Shown piece by piece: positions 27,726-37,028 of a stretch of 64,000 nucleotides of DNA (its first letter is position 1; every line of letters starts with the position of its first letter). Under the pieces are notes generated by a model, which saw only the letters and a list, made by a program, of their open reading frames with translations, had not been told where the DNA came from and made no database searches. The stretch covers positions 744,001-808,000 of the forward strand of contig CAZQSZ010000002.1 of the NCBI GenBank assembly GCA_964596345.1, given 5' to 3'. A program made the translations under genes and the position numbers. The stretch is from CADEDV01 sp964596345 (GTDB lineage: Bacteria > Bacteroidota > Bacteroidia > Chitinophagales > Chitinophagaceae).

Positions 27726-29123
27726 TTATTCTTTTTTCCCATAACCACTATAGTCACCATAGCCTGTATCCTGGAGCCATAATATCCTGGCGCCTTTAAT
27801 ACAAGAGAAAAAGGCGTTATAGGTTTTTGGTTTCTTTTCTATGTCGGAGAAATATATTTGCCAGTTATTAAGCAGCTTAAAATTGCCGCTGGATTTTACC
27901 CCCTGGAATTTGATATTTCCAACAAAGCCACTGGCCACAGCCAGGTCCCATTTATAAGAACCATTAGCCGAGAATTCAAAATTTTGAGCAGAGGAGTGAG
28001 TGCTCATACCAGCATTAGCGCCGGTATTAGCATTTACATATTGTTGTATGCCTGTGAAATTACTTGTCCATACCCCTGTAAGATCAGTAGCTGCTACAGC
28101 GAATTTATTATAGGAAGCCATCGCTTCCATCTTTTCCCAACCGTATGACTCCTGGTGGTATACGCCAAATTGTTGTTCGAATGTAGCTTTATCCGGAGCT
28201 ATGAATTCCAGGTACCGGCCATTGCCATTACTATAATTTTTCTTAAAAAAAACAACAAATACATTTTTGCCAGTTATTTTTTCTACCATCATAGCTTCAG
28301 CATATTCAATAGACTCCCAGCCGCTGACCGGTTTAAATTCCATTGCTGAAGCACTACTGTACCTTGGTGCCACCAGGATATTCCAGGCATCCTTTAATCC
28401 ATCCATCAAAACGGAGTTATAGGCATCTGCTTGTTTGTTTGGATAGTGAATTAATACTTTCATGTTTGCTTTTGTAACCTCCACCCAGTCTTCCTGAACT
28501 GTACTGGTCCATCCGTCATCAAAATTGGTAGTAGTAAATGCAAATCCATCTTTTTTAGCTATTGTACCGGCAGCTGCTGGTTTTGATGGATTAGTAGCTT
28601 GCCCTCCATTTGTTGGTGGTGGAGCTTTCAGGTTTATTGATGCAAGGAAATCGCTCATATCCTTTTCATAGCTGTCTGTGTTGGTAAGTATAACGAGGTT
28701 TACCATTTTGCCATTTGAAGAGGAGGTAATCAGCATGGCAATACCTTTGGTGTCGTCACTCTCAAACAGGGCATAGCCACTTTGTATCTCCCAGCCATTG
28801 TCAGTAGTTGCAGGCTGCATTTCGGGCGGAGATGCCACCGTTACAGCTTTCTTCACAATAGTTTCCCAGGCATCATCAAAATTAGCTTTTGAGTCAGCCG
28901 CAGCGGGTAAGGCTTTATACAACTGTATAAAACAATAAATATCCTTTCCCGGATCTTCTATGGAAAGCAGTACTGAAGAACCTGTTGTCTCTTTTTCCCA
29001 TCCTTTTGGTAAGCTATAGGTAGCAATATCAAAGGTTTGTTGCTGGGCCCGGGTTGCTGTATTGACCAATACGAACAAACCCAGTAACAGGTTTCTAAAG
29101 TTTAATATGTTTTTCATATTCAT
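27726..29123 (-). CDS. Secreted three-part protein, tandem paralogue 2
   Basis: 465 aa; two ATGs six nt apart (29123 and 29117) precede the signal peptide NILNFRNLLLGLFVLVNTATRAQ. The three-part layout is as in its neighbours: FDIATYSLPKGWEKETTGSSVLL and PPEMQPATTDNGWEIQSGYALFE in the N-terminal part, TTNFDDGWTSTVQEDWVEVTKANMKVLIHYP in the middle, GVWTSNFTGIQQYVNANTGANAGMS in the lipocalin-like end. The ATG at 29123 shares its A with the stop codon of the upstream gene (TAATG), which implies translational coupling and favours that start. Role unknown. Confidence 0.78.
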   Translation of the reverse strand: MNMKNILNFRNLLLGLFVLVNTATRAQQQTFDIATYSLPKGWEKETTGSSVLLSIEDPGKDIYCFIQLYKALPAAADSKANFDDAWETIVKKAVTVASPPEMQPATTDNGWEIQSGYALFESDDTKGIAMLITSSSNGKMVNLVILTNTDSYEKDMSDFLASINLKAPPPTNGGQATNPSKPAAAGTIAKKDGFAFTTTNFDDGWTSTVQEDWVEVTKANMKVLIHYPNKQADAYNSVLMDGLKDAWNILVAPRYSSASAMEFKPVSGWESIEYAEAMMVEKITGKNVFVVFFKKNYSNGNGRYLEFIAPDKATFEQQFGVYHQESYGWEKMEAMASYNKFAVAATDLTGVWTSNFTGIQQYVNANTGANAGMSTHSSAQNFEFSANGSYKWDLAVASGFVGNIKFQGVKSSGNFKLLNNWQIYFSDIEKKPKTYNAFFSCIKGARILWLQDTGYGDYSGYGKKE

Positions 29124-30499
29124 TATTTAGTTTTTACCAGGCTATACTCCATACCCCCGTCCTTTAGTTTTAATATTCTTCCACCCCTTATCGCTACGAA
29201 CCATGCATCAAAGTTGTCAGTCTTTCCTTCAAAACGATTGGTGGCGACAAGGTTCCAGTTGCTTACCGTATATTTCCCTTTATAATTTTGCTGGAATGTG
29301 CTCATGTTTCCTACTGCACCGCTAGCCCCGTTGTGAATACTTGTATAATTACCTCCATCATTAAAATTGAAAGTGGCACTTCTTGCAGCAACCGTCATAC
29401 CGGCATAACCTTCATAACCGGAAGGAGCTACATAATACCATTGAGCAGTGGAGCTGTTACCATCCTGCCAGGTTCCTAAAATATCATTGACTGTAATGGC
29501 AAATTTGTTGTAACCGCCCATATTGGAAAGATCAGATGGAGAGAAGGATCCGCCGTTTGCTTTCGGAAACTGGTTCCATAGTGATTCTTCATCTTTTGCA
29601 GAGCCGATTGTTATATAGGCAGTATTAGGGGAGATGTCCAGCCGCATACCAATAAATCTTCTTTCGCCTGTCTGCTTATCAATAGCCCATCCTTCAACAT
29701 AAGGGGGTTTTAATGAACCCAGTACTTCCCCGTTATCTTTATATTGCCTGGTTTCGATCGTAAAATATTTTGAAACAAAATTATCCCAGTAATAATCCCT
29801 GTCCACTACTCCTGTACCAGAAAAGTCAGACGCATTATATTTTATAGCATAACAGAGATATACTTTAATGTCTCCTTTGGAAACCAGCACCCAATCATCC
29901 TGGATAACACTGGCCCAGCCATCATCAAAATTGGTGCTTGTAAAAGCAAAGCCATCTTTTACCGGAGCAGCAGGTGTGGTAACAGGTTCCAGTTTTTTTT
30001 CAGAACCTGTATTTTCTTTTTGGAAACTCACCGATTCTAAAAATGCTGTCATTTCTTTTTCATAAGCATCTGTATTGGTAAGGATGATAATGTTGACCAT
30101 TTTGCCAAAGCCGGTGGAAGCGACAAGTATCACGACTCCTTTTGTGCCTTCACTTTCAAAAGGAGCATAGCCCGAGTGGGCTTCCCAGCCATTTTCTGAA
30201 GCAGCGGGTTGCATTTCGGGTTCAGCAGAAACGGTGACCATGCCTTTTACCAGGTCGGTCCAGGCAACGTCAAAATTATTTTTTGCATTATCAGACGCAG
30301 GGATTGCTTTAAAAAGGGTAATGATACAATAGGTGCCCTTGGCAGCATCTTCGGTTGTAAACTGGAGCCCCCCACCGCCTTCAGCTGTTTTTTTCTGCCA
30401 GTCTTTAGGCGGCGTAAAATTTGTTATATCAAACGTCTGTTGCTGCGAGAAAGCCACAGAACAGGCAACAAGCAGTATCGGTAATAATAACTGTTTCAT
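29123..30499 (-). CDS. Secreted three-part protein, tandem paralogue 1
   Basis: 458 aa, signal peptide MKQLLLPILLVACSVAFSQ. It has the same N-terminal domain (FDITNFTPPKDWQKK...SAEPEMQPAASENGWEAHSGYAPFE), a short linker, a middle domain (FTSTNFDDGWASVIQDDWVLVSKGDIKVYLCY...YYWDNFVSKYFTI) and a C-terminal lipocalin-like domain (GTWQDGNSSTAQWYYVAPSGYEGYAGMT...VATNRFEGKTDNFDAWFVAIRGGRIL). The middle and end domains group with the 8409 paralogue, not with the other two tandem copies. First gene of the array; the perfect 18-bp operator-like site at 30564 is 65 nt upstream of its ATG. Confidence 0.78.
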   Translation of the reverse strand: MKQLLLPILLVACSVAFSQQQTFDITNFTPPKDWQKKTAEGGGGLQFTTEDAAKGTYCIITLFKAIPASDNAKNNFDVAWTDLVKGMVTVSAEPEMQPAASENGWEAHSGYAPFESEGTKGVVILVASTGFGKMVNIIILTNTDAYEKEMTAFLESVSFQKENTGSEKKLEPVTTPAAPVKDGFAFTSTNFDDGWASVIQDDWVLVSKGDIKVYLCYAIKYNASDFSGTGVVDRDYYWDNFVSKYFTIETRQYKDNGEVLGSLKPPYVEGWAIDKQTGERRFIGMRLDISPNTAYITIGSAKDEESLWNQFPKANGGSFSPSDLSNMGGYNKFAITVNDILGTWQDGNSSTAQWYYVAPSGYEGYAGMTVAARSATFNFNDGGNYTSIHNGASGAVGNMSTFQQNYKGKYTVSNWNLVATNRFEGKTDNFDAWFVAIRGGRILKLKDGGMEYSLVKTK

Positions 30500-30563
30500 A
30501 CAAGGAAATTTAGGACTTACTGAATTGCTGCTTTAAAGGTGCGGTACCCAAAGCAGCACAGCA

Positions 30564-30581
30564 ATCCCTTAAAAACAGGAT
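30564..30581. promoter_or_regulatory. Putative operator upstream of the tandem paralogue array
   Basis: ATCCCTTAAAAACAGGAT, identical to the site at 15452. It starts 65 nt upstream of the ATG at 30499, almost the same spacing as at 15452 (63 nt to its gene). Confidence 0.55.
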
Positions 30582-30615
30582 ATTCAGGTACTTTTCGTGA
30601 TATATTTTTCTGTTT

Positions 30616-32493
30616 TCATTTCCCATTTGTTGAGATTTTTATATTGCTGATATAGAATTTTTCTGTAACTCCATCGCTTCTGCTATGCATGAACTGTAAC
30701 CAGTTAAATGCGGTGCCGGGAGGCACCGCATTGGATATTTCTGTAATTTTATTTTTATTGATAAAATAGCTCAGCGATTCTCCTCTTTTCTCAAGTCGGA
30801 TTGTTATCTTATTGATTTCTTTATCGTTTGAAAAACCTGTTGCATCGTAATAGGGTTTTACATTTACCGGGTAGCTGTTTCCAAATTTGCATTCAATGGA
30901 CGTCTCACCAGGCCGGCCTGAAAAACCAGCTCTTATCCGCAGGTTAATACATGGGCCATTCTCCACATAATTTTTTGCTGTTCCCAAATGGAGTGTAAAT
31001 GCTTTAGCCCCCCAGGGAATATCTTTCGGTACGGCTAAGTCAAAACTCAAGTCGAAATCCTGTGGTAATGGATAATTTATTTTTTGCGTCGTAACAGGGC
31101 TATGACCAATGAACTCGAGCCATTTACCTTCCAGGTTTTTTACTGATGTAACGACCGGGTATTGAGCATTGCTATTCATGCTCGTTTTCCAGCCAATTGG
31201 TTTTTGGCCGGTTGCGTTCTGTGAGAAATCTTCGAAGAAATATACTGAGGCATCAGTGCTATTTTTTTTCGAAGTGGCTGATGGCTCGGTGATAACTATT
31301 TTTTCCTCGGGGTCCAGTGATCCAAGCGGTTTATATTTTTTCCCCTTTACCTTTTCAGGTTCAAAAAAGAAATTATAGACGTAGTCAAAATCAAAATTGT
31401 TGAGGATGGATTCGTGCATGTGTCTATAGGGTACCTCATCCATTCTGCCACCATACCATTTAATTACAATCCATTGAGGTTTGTCTGTGCTGCATTTAGC
31501 CTGCATTTCAGGGTCAACCCGGTAAAGCGGATTACTTTTGCTGAAATTTCCGTCGGATTTTGCATCTCCATTAGCAAAAATATCTGCACCATTAGTTAAG
31601 TCCTGTATGGAGTAGCTGCTTCTAAGGTATGCTTTTTCGGTTAACCTGTTTTTATATTTTTCTCTTAGTTGTACAAGAGTAGTTTTGGCAAGATTGAATT
31701 TTTTTTCAAGAGCATCCAACGCCGTTTTTAAATGTGTTGCATTATAGGAATTTTGTTCAATGACGGTTTTTTTTTGTTCAGCATATTTAACAGGAAAAGC
31801 GTTTTCCGAAAACTGAATTGCTTCGCCAATGGTTACCTGTAAAAATGGGATCCTGTTATTTTTACTGAGGATAACGAGATGGTGTACTCCCGGGGTTTTT
31901 GAGGGTTTTAAATTAAGACAGATATATTTCTTTATAAGTGGATGCCATGATATGGAATATAATTTTCTTGTTTTTGCTTCATCTGATTCAGGGTACTCTT
32001 TTAAATACTGTTCGTCGTACATCGGGAGTGTAAATAAACAGGCCTGGCTTGTATTGAAATCAATTTCCCGGTTATCAAGAGGGATTTCATTAGCAGCTAT
32101 GGTCCAGTTGTTAGCAAAATTTAAATAGGGCTGCCATTTACCGTTTGTTTGTCTCAGGAAAGTATAACTGTGAGCATTGGCTCCATAACTGTACGGCACG
32201 GCTTCATTGTAACGTTCATGATATTGATTTTTCCTGGGCGTCACGTATTTCTTTATCTCTCCCAAACTTCCTATGGGTTTATAACTTGCCTGCATCCAGT
32301 TGGCAAAGGAGTCCGCAATAGATAGCTGTGAAACGGAGTATTTTTTTTCATCTACCTGCAAAGGTTTTGATGCGCCTTTGTAGTTATATGTTTTTATCCA
32401 GCCAATGGACAAGGATTCGTATGCCTCATTGTGGTTTTGGGCAAATACGCAGGTGGTTATAGTCAGAAATAGAAAAGTAATGATCAGCCGCAT
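30616..32493 (-). CDS. Secreted protein of unknown function with C-terminal beta-sandwich-like domain
   Basis: 625 aa, signal peptide MRLIITFLFLTITTCVFAQ. The N-terminal ~400 residues are unrecognised and contain a Lys/Glu-rich helical stretch (~255-295, LKTALDALEKKFNLAKTTLVQLREKY). The C-terminal ~200 residues (YFFEDFSQNATGQKPIGWKT...FDLSFDL...ITIRLEKRGESLSYFINKNKI) correspond to the terminal domain of the 6566-8398 product. Last gene of a four-gene operon running 36861 to 30616; 40 nt gap to the gene before it. Confidence 0.7.
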   Translation of the reverse strand: MRLIITFLFLTITTCVFAQNHNEAYESLSIGWIKTYNYKGASKPLQVDEKKYSVSQLSIADSFANWMQASYKPIGSLGEIKKYVTPRKNQYHERYNEAVPYSYGANAHSYTFLRQTNGKWQPYLNFANNWTIAANEIPLDNREIDFNTSQACLFTLPMYDEQYLKEYPESDEAKTRKLYSISWHPLIKKYICLNLKPSKTPGVHHLVILSKNNRIPFLQVTIGEAIQFSENAFPVKYAEQKKTVIEQNSYNATHLKTALDALEKKFNLAKTTLVQLREKYKNRLTEKAYLRSSYSIQDLTNGADIFANGDAKSDGNFSKSNPLYRVDPEMQAKCSTDKPQWIVIKWYGGRMDEVPYRHMHESILNNFDFDYVYNFFFEPEKVKGKKYKPLGSLDPEEKIVITEPSATSKKNSTDASVYFFEDFSQNATGQKPIGWKTSMNSNAQYPVVTSVKNLEGKWLEFIGHSPVTTQKINYPLPQDFDLSFDLAVPKDIPWGAKAFTLHLGTAKNYVENGPCINLRIRAGFSGRPGETSIECKFGNSYPVNVKPYYDATGFSNDKEINKITIRLEKRGESLSYFINKNKITEISNAVPPGTAFNWLQFMHSRSDGVTEKFYISNIKISTNGK

Positions 32494-32533
32494 CGTTTTT
32501 TCATTTTTGCCTTGTTCAGGTGTTCCAGTAAGC

Positions 32534-33562
32534 TCATTTGTTTTTGATAATTGACTTCAACTTATCTTTTAATTTTTTTGCACCTGTTTTTTTTGTTGCC
32601 GGAGTTGCAGCAGGATCAGTTTCAGCTGCTGTTGGGGTAGTGGTTACAGCCGGGGTCGTTGTTGTACTGTTGGTTGTGGTTCCGGCAGGCTTTACAGGGG
32701 CAGTGTTTTCGGATTTGGAAGGAACGGACTGGGTATCTGCCATTTTCGTTTTTTCTTTGGAAATTATTTCCCCTTTCAGCCACTCCTTTACAAAAGTAGT
32801 TACCACATCATTTACTTCTTTGCCAGCCCTGTAAATGGCTTTCCATTTCAGGCTTTTCTTTTCATATGCAGGGTTTACAAATTTTTTGATCTTGTATTTA
32901 TCTGGCTCGGTCAGTTTTGCTGTAAAATCAACCGTAGCAGCCAGCTGCAGGTATTCCTGTAATCTTTTTTTGACAAGTACTGATGGATCGAGAGGATAGG
33001 CCTTTTCCCAGGCTTCTTTGCCGGGAAATGGTTTTTTGGCAGCTTCAAGCAACGCATCCATTTTCTTTTGATTTTCCTCCATCAGTTTTTGCTGCTCAGC
33101 TACATATTTGGTATCCGTTTTATAGTTGCTGATATTTTTTTCAAAAACGATTTTGTTTTTCCGGAGATCAGCCAGCGTTGATCCCCTGTCGGTCAGCGGC
33201 ATGGCCGATTCCCGCTGGCTGTTGTATTTTTCGATGAACTCCTCACTGTTAACGTATCTTTTTACATAGTCGCACATTTCTGACGCTGCTGCTGCTTTAT
33301 CACCTTCAGTAACTGTTTTTAGTGATCGGGCATAAGGCAGCCGGAATGATTTCAGTTGGTTATAAACTGAGTTGGGGTCACCGCCTTCAGAGCCTAATTC
33401 CATAGGGCCATTGTCAAAGCGACCTACCAGGTTATTAACAAAATAATACCGGGCTGTTTCCTGTTGCATACCGAGGCGGGTGATAATATCATCAGCTACT
33501 TTGAATGCCGTAGCCGTAATACAGATGATCAGGCTTGATAAAATAAGTTGATTACGGTTCAT
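32534..33562 (-). CDS. Exported protein of unknown function, Thr/Pro/Ala-rich with basic tail
   Basis: 342 aa. The N-terminus MNRNQLILSSLIICITATAFKVADD is a signal peptide or short anchor. Residues ~35-270 are mostly helical (VVTTFVKEWLKGEIISKEK and similar) and unrecognised. Residues ~272-325 are a Thr/Pro/Ala/Asn low-complexity linker, and the last ~17 residues are strongly basic (KKTGAKKLKDKLKSIIKNK). Third gene of the four-gene operon, 16 nt after the TPR gene. No family assigned. Confidence 0.65.
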   Translation of the reverse strand: MNRNQLILSSLIICITATAFKVADDIITRLGMQQETARYYFVNNLVGRFDNGPMELGSEGGDPNSVYNQLKSFRLPYARSLKTVTEGDKAAAASEMCDYVKRYVNSEEFIEKYNSQRESAMPLTDRGSTLADLRKNKIVFEKNISNYKTDTKYVAEQQKLMEENQKKMDALLEAAKKPFPGKEAWEKAYPLDPSVLVKKRLQEYLQLAATVDFTAKLTEPDKYKIKKFVNPAYEKKSLKWKAIYRAGKEVNDVVTTFVKEWLKGEIISKEKTKMADTQSVPSKSENTAPVKPAGTTTNSTTTTPAVTTTPTAAETDPAATPATKKTGAKKLKDKLKSIIKNK

Positions 33563-33578
33563 ATACTTTATTTATATG

Positions 33579-36194
33579 TTAATTGAATAAGTTTTTTTGA
33601 GTGCTGAATGTGCCAGGTGCCTGTAAGCCACTGCTAATGGAAGGATGAAATCCATTTTGCTTTATACTGTTTATAGCAGCGGGAGTATTTTCCATATCAT
33701 TTACCATCCGCATTATTTTTTCTGAATATTCCCTGAATGCTTTTTTTTCATCCATTGCGTCCATCTCTTGTCCCAACTGTTCTGCTTTTTTAAGGAACGC
33801 TTTCATTTGTTCATAGTTGTCTAATTCATCGGAAGCTTTTTTTAGTGCCTCAATTTGTTTTCTTAGTGCTTCTTTTTTCCGGGCATCGGCTATTTTTTGT
33901 TCATATTTCTCCCATTCCTTTTCGAATGCTTCGTTTAATTCTTCAAACCTTTCCAGCTCTTTTACTTTCTTCATCATTCTGTCCAGTTCCTCTTTCAGGT
34001 TTTCTTTGGGTGTCTTTACATTTTTACAGTCTGCCGTCAGCATTTTATTCATGAGTTCTTTGAACAGTTTGTATTTGTTAAGTAGTTTTGGATCCAGCGG
34101 GGTTAGTTCATCTCTGGGTATATCCGGTAGAGGTACGAGTTCGTCATCATCGCCCAGCACCCCCTGTTTGCGTCTTTCGTGCATTCTCTTCATCGCATCA
34201 GATAGCCCTTTGTCAATAGCATCCCCCACCTGCCCGTCTGTTGGTTTGGGATTACCGTTTACCCGGCGGAGAGCAGCCAGCAAGCCTTTGTCCATAGCAG
34301 CTTCCACATCGGCAGTTCCGGGAGTAATGCTGCCATTGGCCGTTTTGAAAGAGGGGCTGATGCCCGGTTGAGCTACCATTTTGCCGCTACCAGTGGCGAC
34401 TGTAACATTAGGAACAGGCTTATTTGTTTTTTTAATGCCATAGCCATTTTTATCAAAATCCTTTGCAGCGGCCACTAACTGCTGCCATTCAGGTCCGGCA
34501 GGAATGCTTACAACTGCGGGGCAGGTGAAATTGGGCACCTGCGGTTCGGGGAATTCTTTTTTTACTTCATAGACGGGGGGGCTGCAATGCTCCGTATGGG
34601 TTTCCATGGCATCTGTTATTGCACCATACAGTTCAGCCATGTAACCTGTAAACCCAACATCCTGCAGGAGCACTGTATTTTTTACATTCCCGGCTACGTA
34701 CCAGTTCCAGGTACACCAGGCATTGAGCCATTGTCTGAATTCTTCTGTTTTTATAACCAGGTAATCCCGGAATCTTGAATTCACTTTTCTCAGATACTCA
34801 TTCTCCAGGCCATCCAGCTCTGCCTTGTATGTTTCACATCGGGTGCCTTTATTATCACTTATCTTTTTATAGATGGCATCAATTTTTTGTTGTTTCTCTT
34901 TGAATAACTGTTCTTTCCAGGCTCCCATTTTTTTAAGTTCTTCGGTATGTTCCTGTTGCCATTTTAGCTGGTAACTGCTCAATACACCCAGTACAATTGT
35001 AGCAGGTTTGCTCATAAAGCTTAACCCCTTCATGGTTTCAGTAGCCATCTCTTTAATAAAAGCATCTTCTCCCTTATTAAATGTTTCCTGGACCTGCTGA
35101 TCCAATTCATCGGTCATTACATTTATTTTATTTTTAAATTGGCCGACCATTTCAGCGTAGGCTTTTTGAATGCCATAATCCTCATTGTAATTCCTGACGT
35201 CATTGGATAATTTTGGGGGCTCTGGCATCCAATTTTTCGGAAAATACTCATAGATGGCAATAAGTTTTTTGATCTTTTCAAAATCAAGATCCTGGACTTT
35301 GTAATTTTTATTATAGTTTTTTAATACCTGCTCCGTAAAGGGATTGGGAGAAGCCTCCAGTGCCTCTTTGTAATAATCTTCTGCTTTGATAGGATCACCC
35401 TGCAGTTCTTCCAGCAGGCCACCACATAGTTTTGCTTCAGGGTGGTAAGGGTTTATACGGGTAGCAATAGCAATATATTTTTTGGCGCTGTCCTGATCTC
35501 CATATCCAAGCCATGCCTGGCCAAGATTATTCATAACTGTGCTATTAAGCGGCAGTTCATCCTTCAATTTTCTTAACAGGGGCATTGCCTGTTCAGGGTA
35601 CCCGTAACTTGTTAGTAAAGCCGCCAGATTGTTTTGCCAGTTAAGATTGGCAGGGTCCAATGCCACAGCTTTTAAACTTAACGCTAATGCTGCCTCCGGA
35701 TGCCCCTGCAACATGGCCAGCACAGCAGCATTTGCTATATCTGCAGCTTTTGCTGTCTGGGCCACTACTTTTTTGACAACAGCCATTTCTTCAGGACCGG
35801 CTTTTGTCATCATCTTATTGTACAAATTGGTTGCGTAAGCAGCTACTTCTGTTTTTGACAATGTTTTTTTTGATATACCAGCATTTCCTCCAGGATATTT
35901 TCCGGGAATTAATTCTTTGTTACTGGTGAATTCCGGGTAGTCGGCTATGGTTGCATTATGCTGTTCCATTGCAGGCATCACATCTTTCATCATTTTCTTC
36001 ATTTCTTCCTGCTCTTCTTTCGACATACCTTCCGCTTTCATTGCCTCCTCTAACATCTTATTCATATCGGGCTGAGAAGTGGCTGGTTGTTTGGCGGAAG
36101 CCGGTTTTTTGCCCGGTTGCGCCGGTAAGTGCATTGTTATAAAAGTGCTTATTACCAGGAGCCCTAAATTTTTTATGATATCGTTTAATTGCAT
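33579..36194 (-). CDS. Large secreted TPR and coiled-coil protein
   Basis: 871 aa from ATG 36194 (MQLNDIIKNLGLLVISTFITMHLPAQ signal); an in-frame ATG at 36221 would overlap the upstream stop by 14 nt and is also possible. After a Met/Lys/Glu-rich helical segment come TPR repeats at ~150-290 (AVALDPANLNWQNNLAALLTSYGYPEQAMPLL, NSTVMNNLGQAWLGYGDQDSAKKYI, HPEAKLCGGLLEELQGDPIKAEDYYKEAL), a Cys-containing helical region, and a long C-terminal coiled coil (~735-840, LDRMMKKVKELERFEELNEAFEKEWEKYEQK). Probably a scaffold in the cell envelope (inference). Second gene of the operon. Confidence 0.72.
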   Translation of the reverse strand: MQLNDIIKNLGLLVISTFITMHLPAQPGKKPASAKQPATSQPDMNKMLEEAMKAEGMSKEEQEEMKKMMKDVMPAMEQHNATIADYPEFTSNKELIPGKYPGGNAGISKKTLSKTEVAAYATNLYNKMMTKAGPEEMAVVKKVVAQTAKAADIANAAVLAMLQGHPEAALALSLKAVALDPANLNWQNNLAALLTSYGYPEQAMPLLRKLKDELPLNSTVMNNLGQAWLGYGDQDSAKKYIAIATRINPYHPEAKLCGGLLEELQGDPIKAEDYYKEALEASPNPFTEQVLKNYNKNYKVQDLDFEKIKKLIAIYEYFPKNWMPEPPKLSNDVRNYNEDYGIQKAYAEMVGQFKNKINVMTDELDQQVQETFNKGEDAFIKEMATETMKGLSFMSKPATIVLGVLSSYQLKWQQEHTEELKKMGAWKEQLFKEKQQKIDAIYKKISDNKGTRCETYKAELDGLENEYLRKVNSRFRDYLVIKTEEFRQWLNAWCTWNWYVAGNVKNTVLLQDVGFTGYMAELYGAITDAMETHTEHCSPPVYEVKKEFPEPQVPNFTCPAVVSIPAGPEWQQLVAAAKDFDKNGYGIKKTNKPVPNVTVATGSGKMVAQPGISPSFKTANGSITPGTADVEAAMDKGLLAALRRVNGNPKPTDGQVGDAIDKGLSDAMKRMHERRKQGVLGDDDELVPLPDIPRDELTPLDPKLLNKYKLFKELMNKMLTADCKNVKTPKENLKEELDRMMKKVKELERFEELNEAFEKEWEKYEQKIADARKKEALRKQIEALKKASDELDNYEQMKAFLKKAEQLGQEMDAMDEKKAFREYSEKIMRMVNDMENTPAAINSIKQNGFHPSISSGLQAPGTFSTQKNLFN

Positions 36195-36207
36195 AACTGA
36201 TATAGTA

Positions 36208-36861
36208 TTAATAATATCCATTAGTTACAGTTACCGGTAGAGGTGTGAAGAACCCGTCTGTTGGTCCAGTCATATTGAAGTTGTCTTTTGTTAAAAGACC
36301 GTTTGATATATAGTAGATCACTTTCCTGCTTCCGAAATGGGGGTGAAGATTACCATACTGGTCTTTAAATTCCAGCGTAAGTGTAACTGATTCGATCTTC
36401 CAGGCATCAAGCGAAAATCTGGGCAGGTAGTAGATGACAAAACTTAATCCCTTATTTTGGAGGTTAGTGAGTGAAAAGGCATCAGCAGCAATGTCATTAA
36501 ATTTTAACAGGCTGAATTCGTTTTCTGTATTGATACCCAATTCCTGGTCTTTTATGGTGTTCCCGTAAAGGTTTTTACCTTTTCCAAAAATGCTGTTGTT
36601 CTCCATAATGTATAACAGCACTGTGGAAGGGTATTCCTTATTGTCGTTACTTGTTTTAATACTGATTTTAGCTGATGTAAGTGTATAGATACTGGCAGGT
36701 GCAGGAGGGACGGTTTTCCTGATGCCCGTTGCCTGTACTCCTGGCATCGCTTTGAGTGAATCTTGTTTTTTGAGGGTTCCTGGTACCGTCTTTTTCAGCT
36801 GAGCTGATACCGTATTTGCGAGTATGCAATAAATGAAACAGAAGCTGATTATTTTTTTCAT
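36208..36861 (-). CDS. Secreted beta-rich protein of unknown function
   Basis: 217 aa, signal peptide MKKIISFCFIYCILANTVSAQ. A basic/Pro-rich linker to ~residue 55 is followed by a beta-rich domain (YTLTSAKISIKTSNDNKEYPSTVLLYI...WKIESVTLTLEFKDQYGNLHP) of about 150 residues, perhaps an Ig- or C2-like sandwich. First gene of the four-gene operon. The operator-like site at 37011 is 150 nt upstream, further than at the other promoters. Confidence 0.68.
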   Translation of the reverse strand: MKKIISFCFIYCILANTVSAQLKKTVPGTLKKQDSLKAMPGVQATGIRKTVPPAPASIYTLTSAKISIKTSNDNKEYPSTVLLYIMENNSIFGKGKNLYGNTIKDQELGINTENEFSLLKFNDIAADAFSLTNLQNKGLSFVIYYLPRFSLDAWKIESVTLTLEFKDQYGNLHPHFGSRKVIYYISNGLLTKDNFNMTGPTDGFFTPLPVTVTNGYY

Positions 36862-37010
36862 AACACAGAATTTGAATTATTTAAAACCGGTAACTAACCA
36901 TGTATTACTACTTTTATCCAACTTGTTTGTATCACAGTTTGCCTTTTGTTCCCTGCTCATTGTAAGAGGTTTCCCAAGTGTAAAAATGTCAATAACCAGT
37001 AGTATATACT

Positions 37011-37028
37011 CTCCCTGAAAAACAGGAT
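37011..37028. promoter_or_regulatory. Putative operator upstream of the four-gene unknown operon
   Basis: CTCCCTGAAAAACAGGAT, one of the CAGGAT class (arms CCTG/CAGG around an A-run). It abuts the stop codon of the gene ending at 37029 and is 150 nt from the start at 36861. Weaker positional support than other sites. Confidence 0.4.

Noticed and set aside
33579..36194. Long antisense open frames (for example on the plus strand at 33817-34371) as genes.
   Set aside because: They are Ser/Phe-rich shadows of the Lys/Glu-rich coiled-coil gene on the other strand.
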